DNA from: Pseudevernia furfuracea
Lineage: Eukaryota; Ascomycota; Lecanoromycetes; Lecanorales; Parmeliaceae
Assembly: GCA_022315425.1 (NCBI GenBank)
Contig: JAIUPT010000038.1
Span: forward strand, 1,860,001-1,924,000
Reading direction: 5' to 3'
Length of the DNA: 64,000 nucleotides
The notes beneath the pieces are model-generated. The model had not been told where the DNA came from. It did no database searches and saw nothing but the letters and a program-made list of their open reading frames with translations. The position numbers and the translations under genes are program-made. Shown in pieces: positions 22,775 to 33,442 of this stretch (its first letter is position 1; each line of letters begins with the position of its first letter).

Positions 22775-24232
22775 ATGGCCAACCTTTCTACCACTCATCA
22801 ATTCTTCCTAAACACTGCCAGTATGGCCAACCTCTCTACAGCTCCACCAGAGATCATTTCCGTGATACTGCCCTTGGTATTGCCAGAGGATCTGGAGAAC
22901 TTTGCGCAATGTTGCACAGCCGTCCATCTGCAAGCCAACAGAAAGGAGGGCAACAACGGTCATTCACTCTTACAGAAGCATCGCATCTTGATCAAGAAAT
23001 ACTCAGTCTTGACCGACCTGAATGATGTAGGACCATTCCTCGGAGCCATAGCTGCCGATCAGCGCATTGCCAGATACGTACTGAAGATAGATTTCGGTTC
23101 TTCACAAAATAGAGCCATCATGAACCACCGGGGTAAAACATACATATTCGAAAACAAGGAAGTCTACGACCTCTTGATCTCGGCGGCTAAGATGATCCAG
23201 ATGGACGACCTCTTTGCAGATTATCTCCCGAAGGGCCCGAAGGGATTCAAGTCTCAGCAGCAAATAAAACGTACCATCCGGTCAGTTTGCGCAAACACGG
23301 ATCTAGCCATCGCGCTACTGCTTCCTCTTCTGCCAAATCTGAGTGCGCTTTCTTTGCAACGGCAATGGACAAATAGTCCCTACAACTGGACGAAACATTG
23401 GATCACAAATATAGCGAACAGCTCGGTCCCGATACTCACGAAGCTCAAAGAAGTGAACGTCTATTCAACAGTTCGGGGCTGTGCCTTGCCTCAAGCTGTT
23501 TGTCTGACTGCTCTGCCCTCCTTGCAACGATTAGCCATATGGAAACTCGAATCCCCTTATTTTCCCAGCGCCCCACAACTTCGGTCGCAGCGTCAATCCT
23601 ATCCCCACAATACCGTCAGCAATTTGAAACTCTGGAACTCCGGAATGGATACATCGATGCTTTATGACTATCTTGAGTCATTCGACAACCTCAAGAGCTT
23701 TGATTTCCTAGGGCAGACACGTGTTGCAGAAATCTTTGACCCCATGCCCCTCTTTGCCATACTACTGAGCCATTCCAAGAGTACGCTCACCAAACTTTCC
23801 CTCCGCTCTTACTGGGGAAACGCGACCGCGAAGCCCGCTTTCAAGCAACTCGAAGTCCTCAAAGAGCTCTACGTCGACTGGCAAATGCTGCTCCCGCAAC
23901 CGTATGTCGTCGGGGAGAACTGGGAAGCCTTTTTACCGCAATCCTTGGAGGCGCTCACAATACTTGATCACTACGATTTTGATGTCTTCAAGACTTGGAC
24001 TGCCCCGCTCATCACGACGCGATTCGAACCTGTCATTGAAGATCTAATCTCCTGCAAGACAGGGGGATTACCGGCAATCAGCGACTTCAGCTTTACCGCT
24101 ATTCAGAGCTTGCACTGTAGGCCAGAGTACCTATCTGGGTTCTTTCTGGGAGTTAAAGAGGTGGAATCGAGGTTTCGCAATCGTTGTGAGCTCGCAGGGC
24201 TCCGCTTTTCGTTCAAGGAGGTCGAAGAATGA
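22775..24232 (+). CDS. F-box/leucine-rich-repeat-like protein
   Basis: A single exon of 485 aa from ATG 22775. MANLST occurs twice in the first 25 residues, so a start at the second ATG is possible. Residues 22-60 (APPEIISVILPLVLPEDLENFAQCC) resemble a divergent F-box, the Skp1-binding element of SCF ubiquitin ligases. The rest has irregular Leu-rich repeats (LLPLLPNLSALSLQ, ALPSLQRLAIWKLE, TLTKLSLRSYW, LEVLKELYVDW) typical of large expanded fungal F-box families. Substrate unknown. The F-box is weak, so 'LRR-like protein' is the safer part of the call. Confidence 0.7.
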   Translation: MANLSTTHQFFLNTASMANLSTAPPEIISVILPLVLPEDLENFAQCCTAVHLQANRKEGNNGHSLLQKHRILIKKYSVLTDLNDVGPFLGAIAADQRIARYVLKIDFGSSQNRAIMNHRGKTYIFENKEVYDLLISAAKMIQMDDLFADYLPKGPKGFKSQQQIKRTIRSVCANTDLAIALLLPLLPNLSALSLQRQWTNSPYNWTKHWITNIANSSVPILTKLKEVNVYSTVRGCALPQAVCLTALPSLQRLAIWKLESPYFPSAPQLRSQRQSYPHNTVSNLKLWNSGMDTSMLYDYLESFDNLKSFDFLGQTRVAEIFDPMPLFAILLSHSKSTLTKLSLRSYWGNATAKPAFKQLEVLKELYVDWQMLLPQPYVVGENWEAFLPQSLEALTILDHYDFDVFKTWTAPLITTRFEPVIEDLISCKTGGLPAISDFSFTAIQSLHCRPEYLSGFFLGVKEVESRFRNRCELAGLRFSFKEVEE

Positions 24233-25097
24233 AAGAGCCCGGATGGTCTATCAGAAGTCAAGGAGGTGCATGAAGAAGACGGAACTTCGGAGCATGATAT
24301 GTGTGTTCTAGTTGACTTTGCTACAAAGATCAACCCTGTGTCGATGATAGATCACGACAAACAGCTATGTAATTAGCAATCTGTGTGCTCATCCTTCCCC
24401 TTTCCTGTCCGCTATTGACCTAGTAGAACCCCGTTCCCCACCTTCCAACAATGGTCCATCAGAGCGCAAGATGGACCGATTTGCCCCCGTCAAAGGACAA
24501 GGCTTAGATATAGAAATCAACTACAGTGCACTGTTCCAACGGCGTCTTTACTTCGACACCCTCACGATGCCATCGTCAGAGTAGACTTTGCATGGTCCTT
24601 GAAAGTCCCCCAGTGGGATTTGTGTCATTCCCCCGCACCACCCGAGTCTTCTGTCCATTTTCCTTCCTTCTCGATCTTGCGGCACCAAGGAAAAGATGGT
24701 ATTCGCCGCTTTGTCGATCCACTCGACCTGATTTCGATGCTTCAGGGGCCAATCATATCGTAAGCTCATTACGGCATACCCTTCCTATAGAATGTAAGGT
24801 GTGTGCATACCGCGGTACCGCCTCTCATCAGTCATCACGAAAATTGTGGTGGTGGAAAGCGCTAGCCGCTTGCCAAGCCTAGCTAGAGTACCTAGCGCAC
24901 TAGAGTACTCGTATTGAGTTTGGCCCCGGACGGCGGATGAAATACGGTACGAGGCGAGGCTAAATAAATCGCAACGGAAGCGATTTAAAAAATGTTCTTC
25001 TATTTTATCTGAAATTCTCATCTTTCACAAGCTCCTTTCTACTATACCAGCTCAATCGATATACTATCCTTCAAGTTCAGAGTCCTTCACCATAAGA
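24233..25097. other. Intergenic, no supported gene
   Basis: 3' flank of the F-box-type gene and promoter of LYS9. The open frames here have no recognisable features. A short tandem-like TAGAGTAC string recurs at about 24884-24907. I found no clear TGACTC (Gcn4/CpcA) site. Confidence 0.35.
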
Positions 25098-27046
25098 ATG
25101 CCGCAATCAGCGCTCCTCCTCGGCTCCGGCTTCGTCGCCACGCCTACTGTCCAAGTCCTCTCCGATGCCGGCGTGCAAGTCACTGTCGCCTGCCGTACGC
25201 TGGCCTCGGCCCAGAAGCTCGCGGGCAACTTTACCAACACTAAGGCCGTCAGCCTCGACGTAAATGATACCTCCGCTCTAGAAGATGCGATAGCTAAACA
25301 CGACGTCATAATCTCGCTGATACCCTATACATACCATGTTGCTGTGGTGAAGGCGGCTATCAAAGCGAAGAAACATGTAGTCACTACGTCGTATGTGTCG
25401 CCGGCTCTGCAGGCGCTGGATGAGGAGGCCAAGGCTGCGGGAATTACGGTTATGAATGAGATTGGGGTAAGTCGAAATGATGTAGATTTCACGGCTTAAT
25501 TTGCTGACGATTCTAGCTCGATCCTGGGTATGCCTTCTGACCACCATACTCTATCCTATCCTTCCTCTAACACGCTCTTTCCAAGAATCGACCATCTTTA
25601 CGCTATAGACATAATCGATCGCGTGCACAAAGAAGGAGGCTCTGTCCGTGCCTTCAGGAGCTTTTGTGGCGGCTTACCCGCACCAGAGAGTATGACTATG
25701 ATGACAATGCATAAGACTGTTGAGGCTAATTGTTATGTCAGACTCGGATAATCCTCTAGGTACATGCTGATTGATGTATCTCCGCGACTGCTGACCGCAT
25801 TCAGGGTACAAGTTTAGCTGGAGTAGCCGTGGAGTTCTGTTGGCGTTGAAGAACGATGTCAAGTACTTGGAGGACGGTAAAGATATGTATGTGAGAGGCG
25901 AGGACCTTATGGGGACAGCGAAACCGTATCATACGGGCTTTCTAGGTTTTAATTTTGTCGCCTACGGCAACCGAGATAGCACAGGCTATCGAGAAAGGCA
26001 AGAATACGGACCTGTATGTTTAATAGCAATGTCTAATTCTTTTCAGATACAACATTCCCGAAGCGCAAACAGTGATGCGCGGCACACTCCGTTACGCCGG
26101 CTTCCCAGAGTTCATCAAAGTTCTCGTTGACATTGGTTTCCTCAGCGTAGAGGAGCAGAACTTCTTGAAAGAGCCAATCGCTTGGAAAGAAGCCACCAAG
26201 AAGATCCTCGGTGCTAGCTCATCAAGTGAGAACGATCTAGTATGGGCAATTTCGTCCAAAACAACATTCAAGAATACCGATGAAAAAAATCGATTGGTGG
26301 CATGTCTCAAGTGGCGTAAGTAGTTGTGTAACCTAGCGATCATATTCTGGCGGTTTTGACATTGCAGCGCAGTCGGTATCTTTTCAGAGTCAAAGATTAC
26401 GCCAAAAGCGAATCCATTGGATACGCTATGTGCTACTCTTGAGGAAAAGATGGCTTATGAGGAGGGTGAGCGAGATTTCGTGGTAAGTATAATCTTTGTG
26501 CTCTGACGTTTCTCAAAAATGCATGATTCTAACACCTGGCGTTAAGTTCCTCCAGCATAATTTTGAGATCAAGAACAAAGACGATAGTAGGGACATTATA
26601 ACTTCTACCCTCTGCGAATACGGCACTCCTATTGGATCTGGTGGTTATTCAGCAATGGCGAAGCTAGTTGGCATACCTTGTGGAGTAGGCAAGTCTTCCA
26701 GTGTTGCGACAACCTTTTGTGATTCGAATGGCTATTCAGATGGCAGAGGTGTCTTTCTTTCGACAAGTCCATCTTTGAACGCCTTGGGTGTCGCATAGAG
26801 TCTCAACTCCCAGCATGCTTCTAGCAAGAAGAGAGACTAACGTAGCGTATTAAACAGCTGTCAAACAAGTCCTTGATGGCACAATCTCAGATAGAGGTAT
26901 CCTCGCGCCAATGAGTCCAAGCATCAACAAGCCATTGATGCGGGAGCTGAAGGAGAAATACGGGTCAGATTTCCTAGCTAGTCATTTCAGACATACTTAC
27001 TGACGGAGTATCTAGCATCGAATGTAAAGAGAAAGTAATCACGTAG
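25098..27046 (+). CDS. LYS9: Saccharopine dehydrogenase (NADP+, L-glutamate-forming)
   Basis: Ten exons give 450 aa, the standard Lys9 length: 25098-25466, 25517-25527, 25586-25689, 25742-25759, 25805-25997, 26047-26315, 26373-26482, 26547-26688, 26858-26963, 27016-27046. It makes saccharopine in the penultimate step of fungal lysine synthesis by the alpha-aminoadipate route. Family landmarks are LLGSGFVATPTVQVL (nucleotide-binding fold), ISLIPYTYHVAVVKAAI, NEIGLDPGIDHLYAID, KFSWSSRGVLLALKN, STLCEYGTPIGSGGYSAMA and KYGIECKEKV at the C-terminus. Exons 2 and 4 are only 11 and 18 nt and encode the conserved LDPG and SDNPLG. Introns 5 and 8 start with GC (AG|GCAAGA and AG|GCAAGT); no GT donor there preserves the conserved protein. 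Confidence 0.95.
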
Positions 27047-28883
27047 TACGCGAAGACATGGACCAACTCCAAGCAAGTCAACAGTCCTGAAGTCTACCTT
27101 GTCTCTAAATACTTTCTATGCTACTTAAGAATGCGAGCGTATCTACTTCTACAAGGTCGTAAGCCTTCCCGTAGTCTTCGTCCAGCTGCTTCCTCAGTGT
27201 CTTGAGATCGAGGGATGCATTGCCCGGAGAAGGACCTGGTTGCGAAGACGACATGATTTCAGCGGGGTTGCGATAAAATTTGGTGGGATGCGGTTGTTTT
27301 AAGGAGGAGGAAGAGGCCGTTGACTGTGGGCACGCGTTGGGAAGGGAAGGAACAATGACCATTCCAAACTTCTGTCGACAATGCGTCCATACATAAGCTC
27401 CCTCGGCTACCCCACACGTGTGATGATGCTTCAAATTATGGTAGAATAGCATTGTAAGCGATAAGCTTTTATTGGGACTCTGAATAGTGTCATCAGCAGG
27501 AATTAGTAGAATAGACAGGCCTTCTCTAAGTATGTGTTGCCTCTCAGATTGCCGCTTATTGAATTTCTGCCTCCCCGTCGTGACACTCCTGCCTAACGCT
27601 TGCGTTACAGCTACCTCTCATGACTCATGGTCTTGCACATGGGCTTCACAGGGTATACATGTAGTCTTCACATCACACTTCATAGACGATCGATCAATCA
27701 TCCTTTCCATAAATCCCAACAGGGAATGGACACTCGCGCGCAACTACTACGCAGTTTGTTGCAGTCGACCGTTGATTCAAGGTCATAGCACTCTCGATTA
27801 CAGTGTACCTATTCAAAATCACATCTCAATCCGGCTACCGTGAATCGGAAATCCATCGGAGTTCACAAGGAGTGACTCGAGACCAAATTTCGGATTCACA
27901 GCAGCGACCGTCATCAACGTATCAAGATATCTCCGAAGTCACACGGATTCAACTTCTAACAGAGGAGAACTTTGGGTCATAAACTGTCAATACACGAGCC
28001 GGACTTCATTCGAAGAGGCTTTGAAAGTACACACAGATGTATATACGAGTCTCAAGGCAAAGACTCTACGGAGGTCGGCAAGCAAAAGTGCCGGACGCCA
28101 AGACTCCTCGCCAAGATCTCGGATAACGCACCGCCTACAAAAGTTGGGGCAGTCTTCCGAAAGTAGGGTTAGGGCTTGTCCAGGACTTTGCGTGCCAACC
28201 TCTCGTACGGGTCCGGCAGAGCATAGGGGCGATTCAGGAATCCCCGCTGGTCTCTAGGAAAGTACAGAAGGAAACCCATAAAGACTTGAAAGAAGGAATC
28301 TCAGGCAGTACGCAGCCGATCGATCTTATGACTCCAACATTTACCTAGCCTCGACATTCAACTCATGCTAAGGTGGCCGAGACCGAACTTAGTGACGGCT
28401 ACCTTATCTTATACTTAAACGTCTACAAGTCCTACTACAGCAAGGCACTAAATCGTCTGAATCTATGCGTCTCTTCAAACAATACTACATATACAATCAA
28501 CTTTAGAGAATTCAAGTCAATGTCCGAATACCTCACCCAAACCAAGGTACTCGAAGAAATCATCGATGCTGGAAACCTCGATTTCTGGTTCAAATCTCGA
28601 TCGATGGGCGATGCGTGCGGGAGACGAGGGCATCCATGGCGTGAAGTCCAAGAAGCAGAAAGCCGAGCAGTGTGTTCCTCCAGGACGAATATAAGCGGAA
28701 CGTGATTACCTTAGGTACCTTACCTTAGGTAAGTATTAGCGTAGCCGCCTTGCTGGATCCGGTAGTTCACCGAGCATGTTACAAAAAGGAAAGAAAATGA
28801 TCATCTCATGTATGAGAGATTGCCCCTCCGCACCCGTACCATTTACTTGACCAAAACCACCCCACCCACGCCTTCCAATCACA
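27047..28883. other. Intergenic region with element remnants
   Basis: Apart from the retroelement-like remnant below, I see no gene I can stand behind. An ATG-started minus-strand frame at 27105-27452 (115 aa, ending LDEDYGKAYDLVEVDTLAFL) begins convergently just after LYS9 and could be a small gene, but I recognise nothing in it. At 28710-28735 a CCTTAGGTA motif repeats as a near palindrome. Confidence 0.35.
28370..28600 (+). mobile_element. Possible LTR-retrotransposon coding remnant
   Basis: Around 28373-28600 one frame reads SDGYLILYLNVYKSYYSKAL, then VSSNNTTYTINFREFKSMSEYL and KVLEEIIDA. This looks like the N-terminal part of a Copia-type polyprotein. No ATG opens it, and no integrase, reverse transcriptase or paired long terminal repeats are visible nearby. 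It is a fragment at best, and the family match is from memory. Confidence 0.3.
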
Positions 28884-29708
28884 ATGTCCTCTCCATCAAC
28901 CATCGTACTGATCACCGGTACCCATCCACCTTCCCCCCTCAACCCGCCCCCAGCCCTCTCCCTTCCACTAACCCGCAACCTCCCAGGCGCCAACTCCGGC
29001 ATCGGCTACGCCGCATCCAAAGTCATAGCCTCCGCCTCCCCCAAATACCACGTCCTCATGGCCAGCCGCTCGCTCGCCAAAGGCGACTCGGCCAGCGCCG
29101 CCGTCCGCGCCGCCGCCGGCGTCCAAGGCCAGGTCTCCAGCATCCAGCTCGACGTCACGGACGAGGCCTCCATCGCCGCCGCCGCCGCGCGCGTGGCGAG
29201 CGAACACGGCCGCCTCGACGTCCTCGTGAACAACGCCGGCATCTACTCCCAGGCCGCGACGCTCCGGGAACAGCTCCGGCACACCTTCGACACCAACGTC
29301 GTCGGCGCCGCCCTCGTCGCCCACGCCTTTGCGCCCCTCTTGTGCAAATCCGTCAGCCCGTACCTGCTCCACGTCAGCAGCGGGCTGGGCTCCCTGACGC
29401 TCTCGTCGGACGCGGGGCGCGGCGAGTACGGGGTCGATATCCGCCCGTACCGCATGAGCAAGGCGGCGTTGAACATGCTCGCGTTGCAGGATTCAAAGGT
29501 GCTGGGGAAGCAGGGGGTCAAGGTTTTCGCCGTGTGTCCCGGTCTGGTGGAGTCGAATTTGAGGGGGGAGGGCGCGGCGGAGCGGAGCGCGGGCGGGAGG
29601 GCGGGGGATCCGGAGGTGTCGGGGGAGACGATTTTGAGCATCATGGAGGGCGGGAGGGATGCCGATGTGGGGAAATTCGTGCACAAGGATGGCGTTTATC
29701 CGTGGTGA
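28884..29708 (+). CDS. Short-chain dehydrogenase/reductase
   Basis: Two exons (28884-28917, 28987-29708) give 251 aa; the intron is 69 bases. Splicing in the glycine motif makes ITGANSGIGYAAS, the TGxxxGxG cofactor-binding loop of classical SDRs. NNAG (central strand), HVSSGLGS (catalytic Ser) and YRMSK (YxxxK) are all intact. The family uses NAD(P)H to reduce or oxidise small carbonyls or alcohols; substrate unknown. Coding DNA is much more GC-rich than the flanks, with strong C/G third-position use. It ends KFVHKDGVYPW, typical of fungal carbonyl-reductase-like SDRs. Confidence 0.9.
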   Translation: MSSPSTIVLITGTHPPSPLNPPPALSLPLTRNLPGANSGIGYAASKVIASASPKYHVLMASRSLAKGDSASAAVRAAAGVQGQVSSIQLDVTDEASIAAAAARVASEHGRLDVLVNNAGIYSQAATLREQLRHTFDTNVVGAALVAHAFAPLLCKSVSPYLLHVSSGLGSLTLSSDAGRGEYGVDIRPYRMSKAALNMLALQDSKVLGKQGVKVFAVCPGLVESNLRGEGAAERSAGGRAGDPEVSGETILSIMEGGRDADVGKFVHKDGVYPW

Positions 29709-30439
29709 GAGAGAGGGTTGGTCTTTTATTGGGGGGAAAGGAGAAGTGGAGTTCTTTCGGTGATTGACGTTCCGGTTGCTTCACCGCGTACGACACTACC
29801 TCGCATAAGATCGGAGACCCCTTTCGACTTTGCGCAGGAATGATTATCGGAGGGTGGGATTAGACCGTCCAAAAACACAAAATGGCTTCCGCGGTAGTGG
29901 GAGCCAATTAGATGATAATGTAACCGGGAGGTAATCGTCTGGAGTGGCCGGTGGAGCGTGTTCCGATGGTACACCAGAGCCGTTGGAGCCCGCACGGTGT
30001 CTCCAGTCAATAGCTACAGCTGGTCCCCCGACCTGGCTCCGTCCCGTCTTGCTTGCTTCCGATTTCGACTGGTTTTCTCGAACAGATCGATCAGGTCCTC
30101 TTTCGAACCCGTTGATCTATCTCTCTTGATGCGGTTGCCAGAACCCGGAGAAGTCAGTCAGATCCTCTTCATGCATCTTGAGCCCAATGCTGTCGTTGGA
30201 AATGCCCTGGAAACGTTTGATGAGGACAGTACCGCTAGCTGTGGGTGCTAGGCGATGAAGGTTTGGGATTATACTCAGTAGTAGCCTTCATGATTGCCAC
30301 ATAGCGAAAATGAGACCTCGAGTCGAACAGCGCAACGTCGATGACGATCTGGGTAAAAAATTATGTTGACATATGCTCTTCTCTCATATCATCTAATAGT
30401 ACACAGTGCTCGCTAAGAAACCAGGCCATGAGAGTAGAG
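29709..30439. other. Convergent intergenic region
   Basis: Between the SDR and the minus-strand NTF2-like gene. It contains GC-poor flanks and short open frames with no features. Nothing recognised. Confidence 0.4.
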
Positions 30440-31267
30440 TCACTGGTTGCCCAATTTCGCGTCCTCTTCATCCGACTTTGGCACTCCAACCATCTTCGGC
30501 ACGGTCACGGCATTAATCTTGCGGAAAGCCTAAGGAGAGGTAACGTCAGCGGATGTATATTAAGACCCCTTACTAAACCTCATCGTATGGCTGGCGGCAG
30601 CACAAACCTGCCACACCCAAGTATTCCAAGTGAAAGACCAACCCCAGAACAACCACCCCTCGTAATAATGCAACCACCACCAAGGGTTCGCAAGCTGATC
30701 GATACTCACATTCTGGAAGGAGCTATCCGGGAGCTTGCCGTCCCACTTGTCCTCGACCTTTGTGATCTTACCCGTCGCCTTGTCGTAGAAGATATTGATC
30801 TTGCTGTCGATGGTCTGCTCCTTGCCGATGCCCTTGACGACGTAGCGGGTACGCAGGTCCATGGCGATTGGGTTGCCGCCGGATGTGACTTCGTGGTGGA
30901 GGCGCTCGATTTCCGAGAAGGCGGCCTGGAGGCCATACCATTGAGGTTCGTATTGCTTGCGGCCTACGGCTTTGGTGATGGGGTCTTCGAAGACGCCCTC
31001 ATCGTCCCATAGTTGCAGCTTCTTCAGCGATGGTCGGCCTGCGAACAGCTGGTTTCGGTCAGACTTTTGGAGGACGTCTGGTGTTCGGTAGTGGGACACT
31101 CACGTCTAGAACGCTTCCAACAAGCGTCCGCTGCTGCTCATCGAGACTGACACCGCTGGCAGTCTTGATGTTGGTATTCTCAATTTTCAGATCGCCTGTG
31201 CCTGGATGATGTATCAGACGAGAGTGTTCAGTCGTCGTGCAAAGGTGAGTAGCATACCTGAAGACAT
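30440..31267 (-). CDS. Small NTF2/SnoaL-like fungal protein
   Basis: Four exons (31267-31258, 31201-31104, 31048-30710, 30529-30440) give 178 aa. Introns are 56, 55 and 180 bases. The first exon is only 10 nt (ATG TCT TCA G). The core (LFAGRPSLKKLQLWDDEGVFEDP, GRKQYEPQWYGLQAAFSEIE, ITKVEDKWDGKLPDSSFQN) fits a cone-shaped NTF2-like fold of the kind found in many small fungal proteins. The last exon (AFRKINAVTVPKMVGVPKSDEEDA) has the usual C-terminal tail. No catalytic residues can be named, so function is open. The frame is kept throughout. The start depends on the tiny first exon and is the least certain part. Confidence 0.75.
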
Positions 31268-31634
31268 GTTGCGTGTTTGATTGGAAGAGAAGCGATAGAT
31301 TCGGTTGGTGAGCTGGGTCGGGGATGTCGACGCCTTGATGGTTCTCTGAAAAGTGGAGGGAGAGATGGGAAGACGCATGTGTGGTTTTGGAAGATTGTGA
31401 GAAAGAGAGAGAAAATTGGGAGGACAATGAGCGCAGTTTTGTTATGAATTGACATTCGCACAACCATTGCATCATCATTGCGGAGGATCGTCGGAAGTGC
31501 CGTATTCGTACACTAAAGACGGATGTTCCCGCCTGTCGAGGCTCAGGGTCTCAGGGTCTCGTGGTCCGTACTTTGGGGGTCTTGAGCGCGTTTGCACGTG
31601 ACCCTCATCATTAAGACAGTGAGTAGCAAAACAT
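31268..31634. other. Intergenic between two co-oriented minus-strand genes
   Basis: Promoter of the NTF2-like gene and 3' flank of the deaminase gene. It has a tandem GGGTCTC pair near 31549-31561 and purine-rich runs. No gene. Confidence 0.4.
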
Positions 31635-32147
31635 TCATGATTCTTCGTGGCCTGCTGTTGCGACTTCTAGGATCTCTACTTCAAGGCCAGGCACATGAAC
31701 ATATTCAATCCCCGCTTCCTCCAGCTTTGCCCTGCCAACGTTCTCTCCGACGAACTTCTCTGGCTCCTTCACGCCTACATAAACGACTTTGATCCCACCG
31801 GTCTTCAGAATGGTTTCCGTGCATGGCACGTTTCCACTCGCTCTCTTGTTGCAGGGCTCCATGGTGGTATACAGAACAAGCTTCTGCGATGCTGCTCTAA
31901 TCTCCGGTAGTCCATTTTGCCCCATCTTACTGTGCTCCGCCTTAGCAAGACAGCACTGCTCCGCATGGGTATTGCCCGTGAGCTCCATGGTATAGCCAGT
32001 GGACAAGATCGCATTTGCGGCTTCGTCGACCAAGACGGCTCCGACGCAGAAGTTCGTTGGCTTTGGTGGGGCTTTCTTGGCAAGTGAGAGAGCGTAGCGC
32101 ATGTAAGCCAAATGATCGACAGGTGCAATCGGTGAGCCTTCTGCCAT
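31635..32147 (-). CDS. Zinc-dependent deaminase (dCMP/DRAP-deaminase-like)
   Basis: A single exon of 170 aa. It carries a complete cytidine/deoxycytidylate-deaminase zinc site: HAE with H61 and catalytic E63, and PCNKRASGNVPC with C99 and C109. The long Cys-to-Cys spacing and the R.SGN pattern are like the deaminase domain of Rib2 (riboflavin pathway, DRAP deaminase) rather than the PCxxC of cytidine deaminases. The protein lacks the pseudouridine-synthase half of Rib2, so it may act in riboflavin synthesis or on another pyrimidine-like substrate. Length fits the stand-alone deaminases of filamentous fungi. Confidence 0.85.
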   Translation of the reverse strand: MAEGSPIAPVDHLAYMRYALSLAKKAPPKPTNFCVGAVLVDEAANAILSTGYTMELTGNTHAEQCCLAKAEHSKMGQNGLPEIRAASQKLVLYTTMEPCNKRASGNVPCTETILKTGGIKVVYVGVKEPEKFVGENVGRAKLEEAGIEYVHVPGLEVEILEVATAGHEES

Positions 32148-32328
32148 GTTGTCTAAAGGCTGAATCTCTAGCTGTTGTATTTCAAGCAGAAAGCTGTTCC
32201 GATTGCTTTGGTGATTTTTAAAGTCAAAGAAAGGTTGTGAGTGATTTTTCGATGGAGGTCAAAGGTTCTACTCAGGACGATTTTCAATGTTGGGTCAGCC
32301 GAAGATCGCCCGAACCCATCCATGCTCT
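32148..32328. other. Promoter of the deaminase gene
   Basis: Short upstream region ending at the target duplication of the hAT-like element. No other feature seen. Confidence 0.35.
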
Positions 32329-32336
32329 GACGACTT
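32329..32336. repeat. Left 8-bp target-site duplication
   Basis: GACGACTT, identical to 33443-33450 on the other side of the hAT-like element. Confidence 0.85.
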
Positions 32337-33442
32337 TTGCCTCAGTTCTCAGACGCTCCTCCCACACCCAAGCTATCTCTTTCGGGTAACGGTCCCTACT
32401 AATTTGACCGAAGCCTTCCCACTTTGGGTATAGGGTAAGGGATTTGCGAGCTCGAGTTGGGGAGCGTCTGAGCTCAAAACCTCGTATTTTTCCAGGTCAG
32501 AGATGTCGCGAAAATACCAAAATTTCACTTCATTCAAGTGGAACACAATGCGATCACGGGTTTTAATGTATTTGACATGTTATATTTATTTCTATATATC
32601 TCAAGTATTGATTTCATCAAAAAATGAGTTCCCCCCAGGTTTTAATTATGTACAATATCATGTTACGTCCGTCCACCTATTTTGGACTCGTCAATTTTTT
32701 TTTCAAGCGACAGCGACGACGACATATCCATAATAAATCTCGACAAAAAAACTCGCGTCGATGTAACTCTGATATCACATCTCCCTCCGAGACTAATTTG
32801 CGTATTGTTTAAAGACTTTTATTGACGTTGTCTTAAGGGGTCTGCAAAACACCAATTTTTGTCAATTTGGGACCCCCTCAAAGCACAACGTCAACATTAT
32901 CCTTCGGGCTAAATGAACCTGTGCTCGTGGATTCTTGACATTATGACTCCGTCCCCCCGTATAGAAATAAGTGAGATCTGAACTTTTTTTTGAGGATAGG
33001 ACAGCGCAGTGCTGTGTAACATACAATGTCCGCAGTCTTGACAGTCTTGACAGTCTTGACAATCAAAACAACGCGAAGTACATACACACACACGCTTGTT
33101 TTTCTGCAAAGAAGAGATAGACATATATGAAATGTTAAATAAAACATGTACGACATGTGCGACATATGCGATAGATGCGACAAAGAAAATTTACTCACTG
33201 TAGTTGTTATTATTGTTAAGTTGAGTCGTTGACTGCGTGTAGAGTAATACCTCGATTACAACAATACATAAAAAATACTGGATATGCTGAGGGCTACGTC
33301 GAGGATATTTCTTATACTTGCGATCAACGGTATTATTGAGTTTTGAGCTCAGACGTGTTCCACCCTCCTACCGGCAAAACATCGGATTTCACTCAAAGAG
33401 GTAAAGGTGGGTGGAATTAGACACGTCTGAGAACTGAGGCAA
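32337..33442. mobile_element. Non-autonomous hAT-like DNA transposon, 1106 bp
   Basis: The ends are inverted: TTGCCTCAGTTCTCAGACG at 32337 matches the reverse complement of the last 19 bases at 33442 exactly. Both flanks carry the same 8 bases, GACGACTT (32329-32336 and 33443-33450). An 8-bp target duplication is the mark of the hAT superfamily. Inside each end a second inverted motif (GGAGCGTCTGAGCTCAAAA near 32461 and TTTTGAGCTCAGACGTG near 33338) forms subterminal palindromes. The AT-rich interior has only short open frames and no transposase, so the element must have been moved by an enzyme encoded elsewhere. Confidence 0.85.
33035..33063 (+). repeat. Short tandem repeat inside the hAT-like element
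   Basis: About three copies of a 9-base unit, GTCTTGACA, in tandem. It is followed on the same side by GCGACA/GCGATA-like strings near 33157-33183. Confidence 0.6.

Noticed and set aside
28808..29767. 319-aa Arg/Pro-rich plus frame over the SDR gene
   Set aside because: A shifted frame of the GC-rich SDR coding sequence; its composition is an artefact of high GC.
30341..31012. 223-aa plus-strand open frame opposite the NTF2-like gene
   Set aside because: Its Asp/Leu-rich C-terminal half is the complement of conserved exon 3 on the minus strand.
32503..32812. Short open frames inside the hAT-like element as transposase remnants
   Set aside because: They are AT-rich, show no catalytic or zinc-finger motifs, and are too short.
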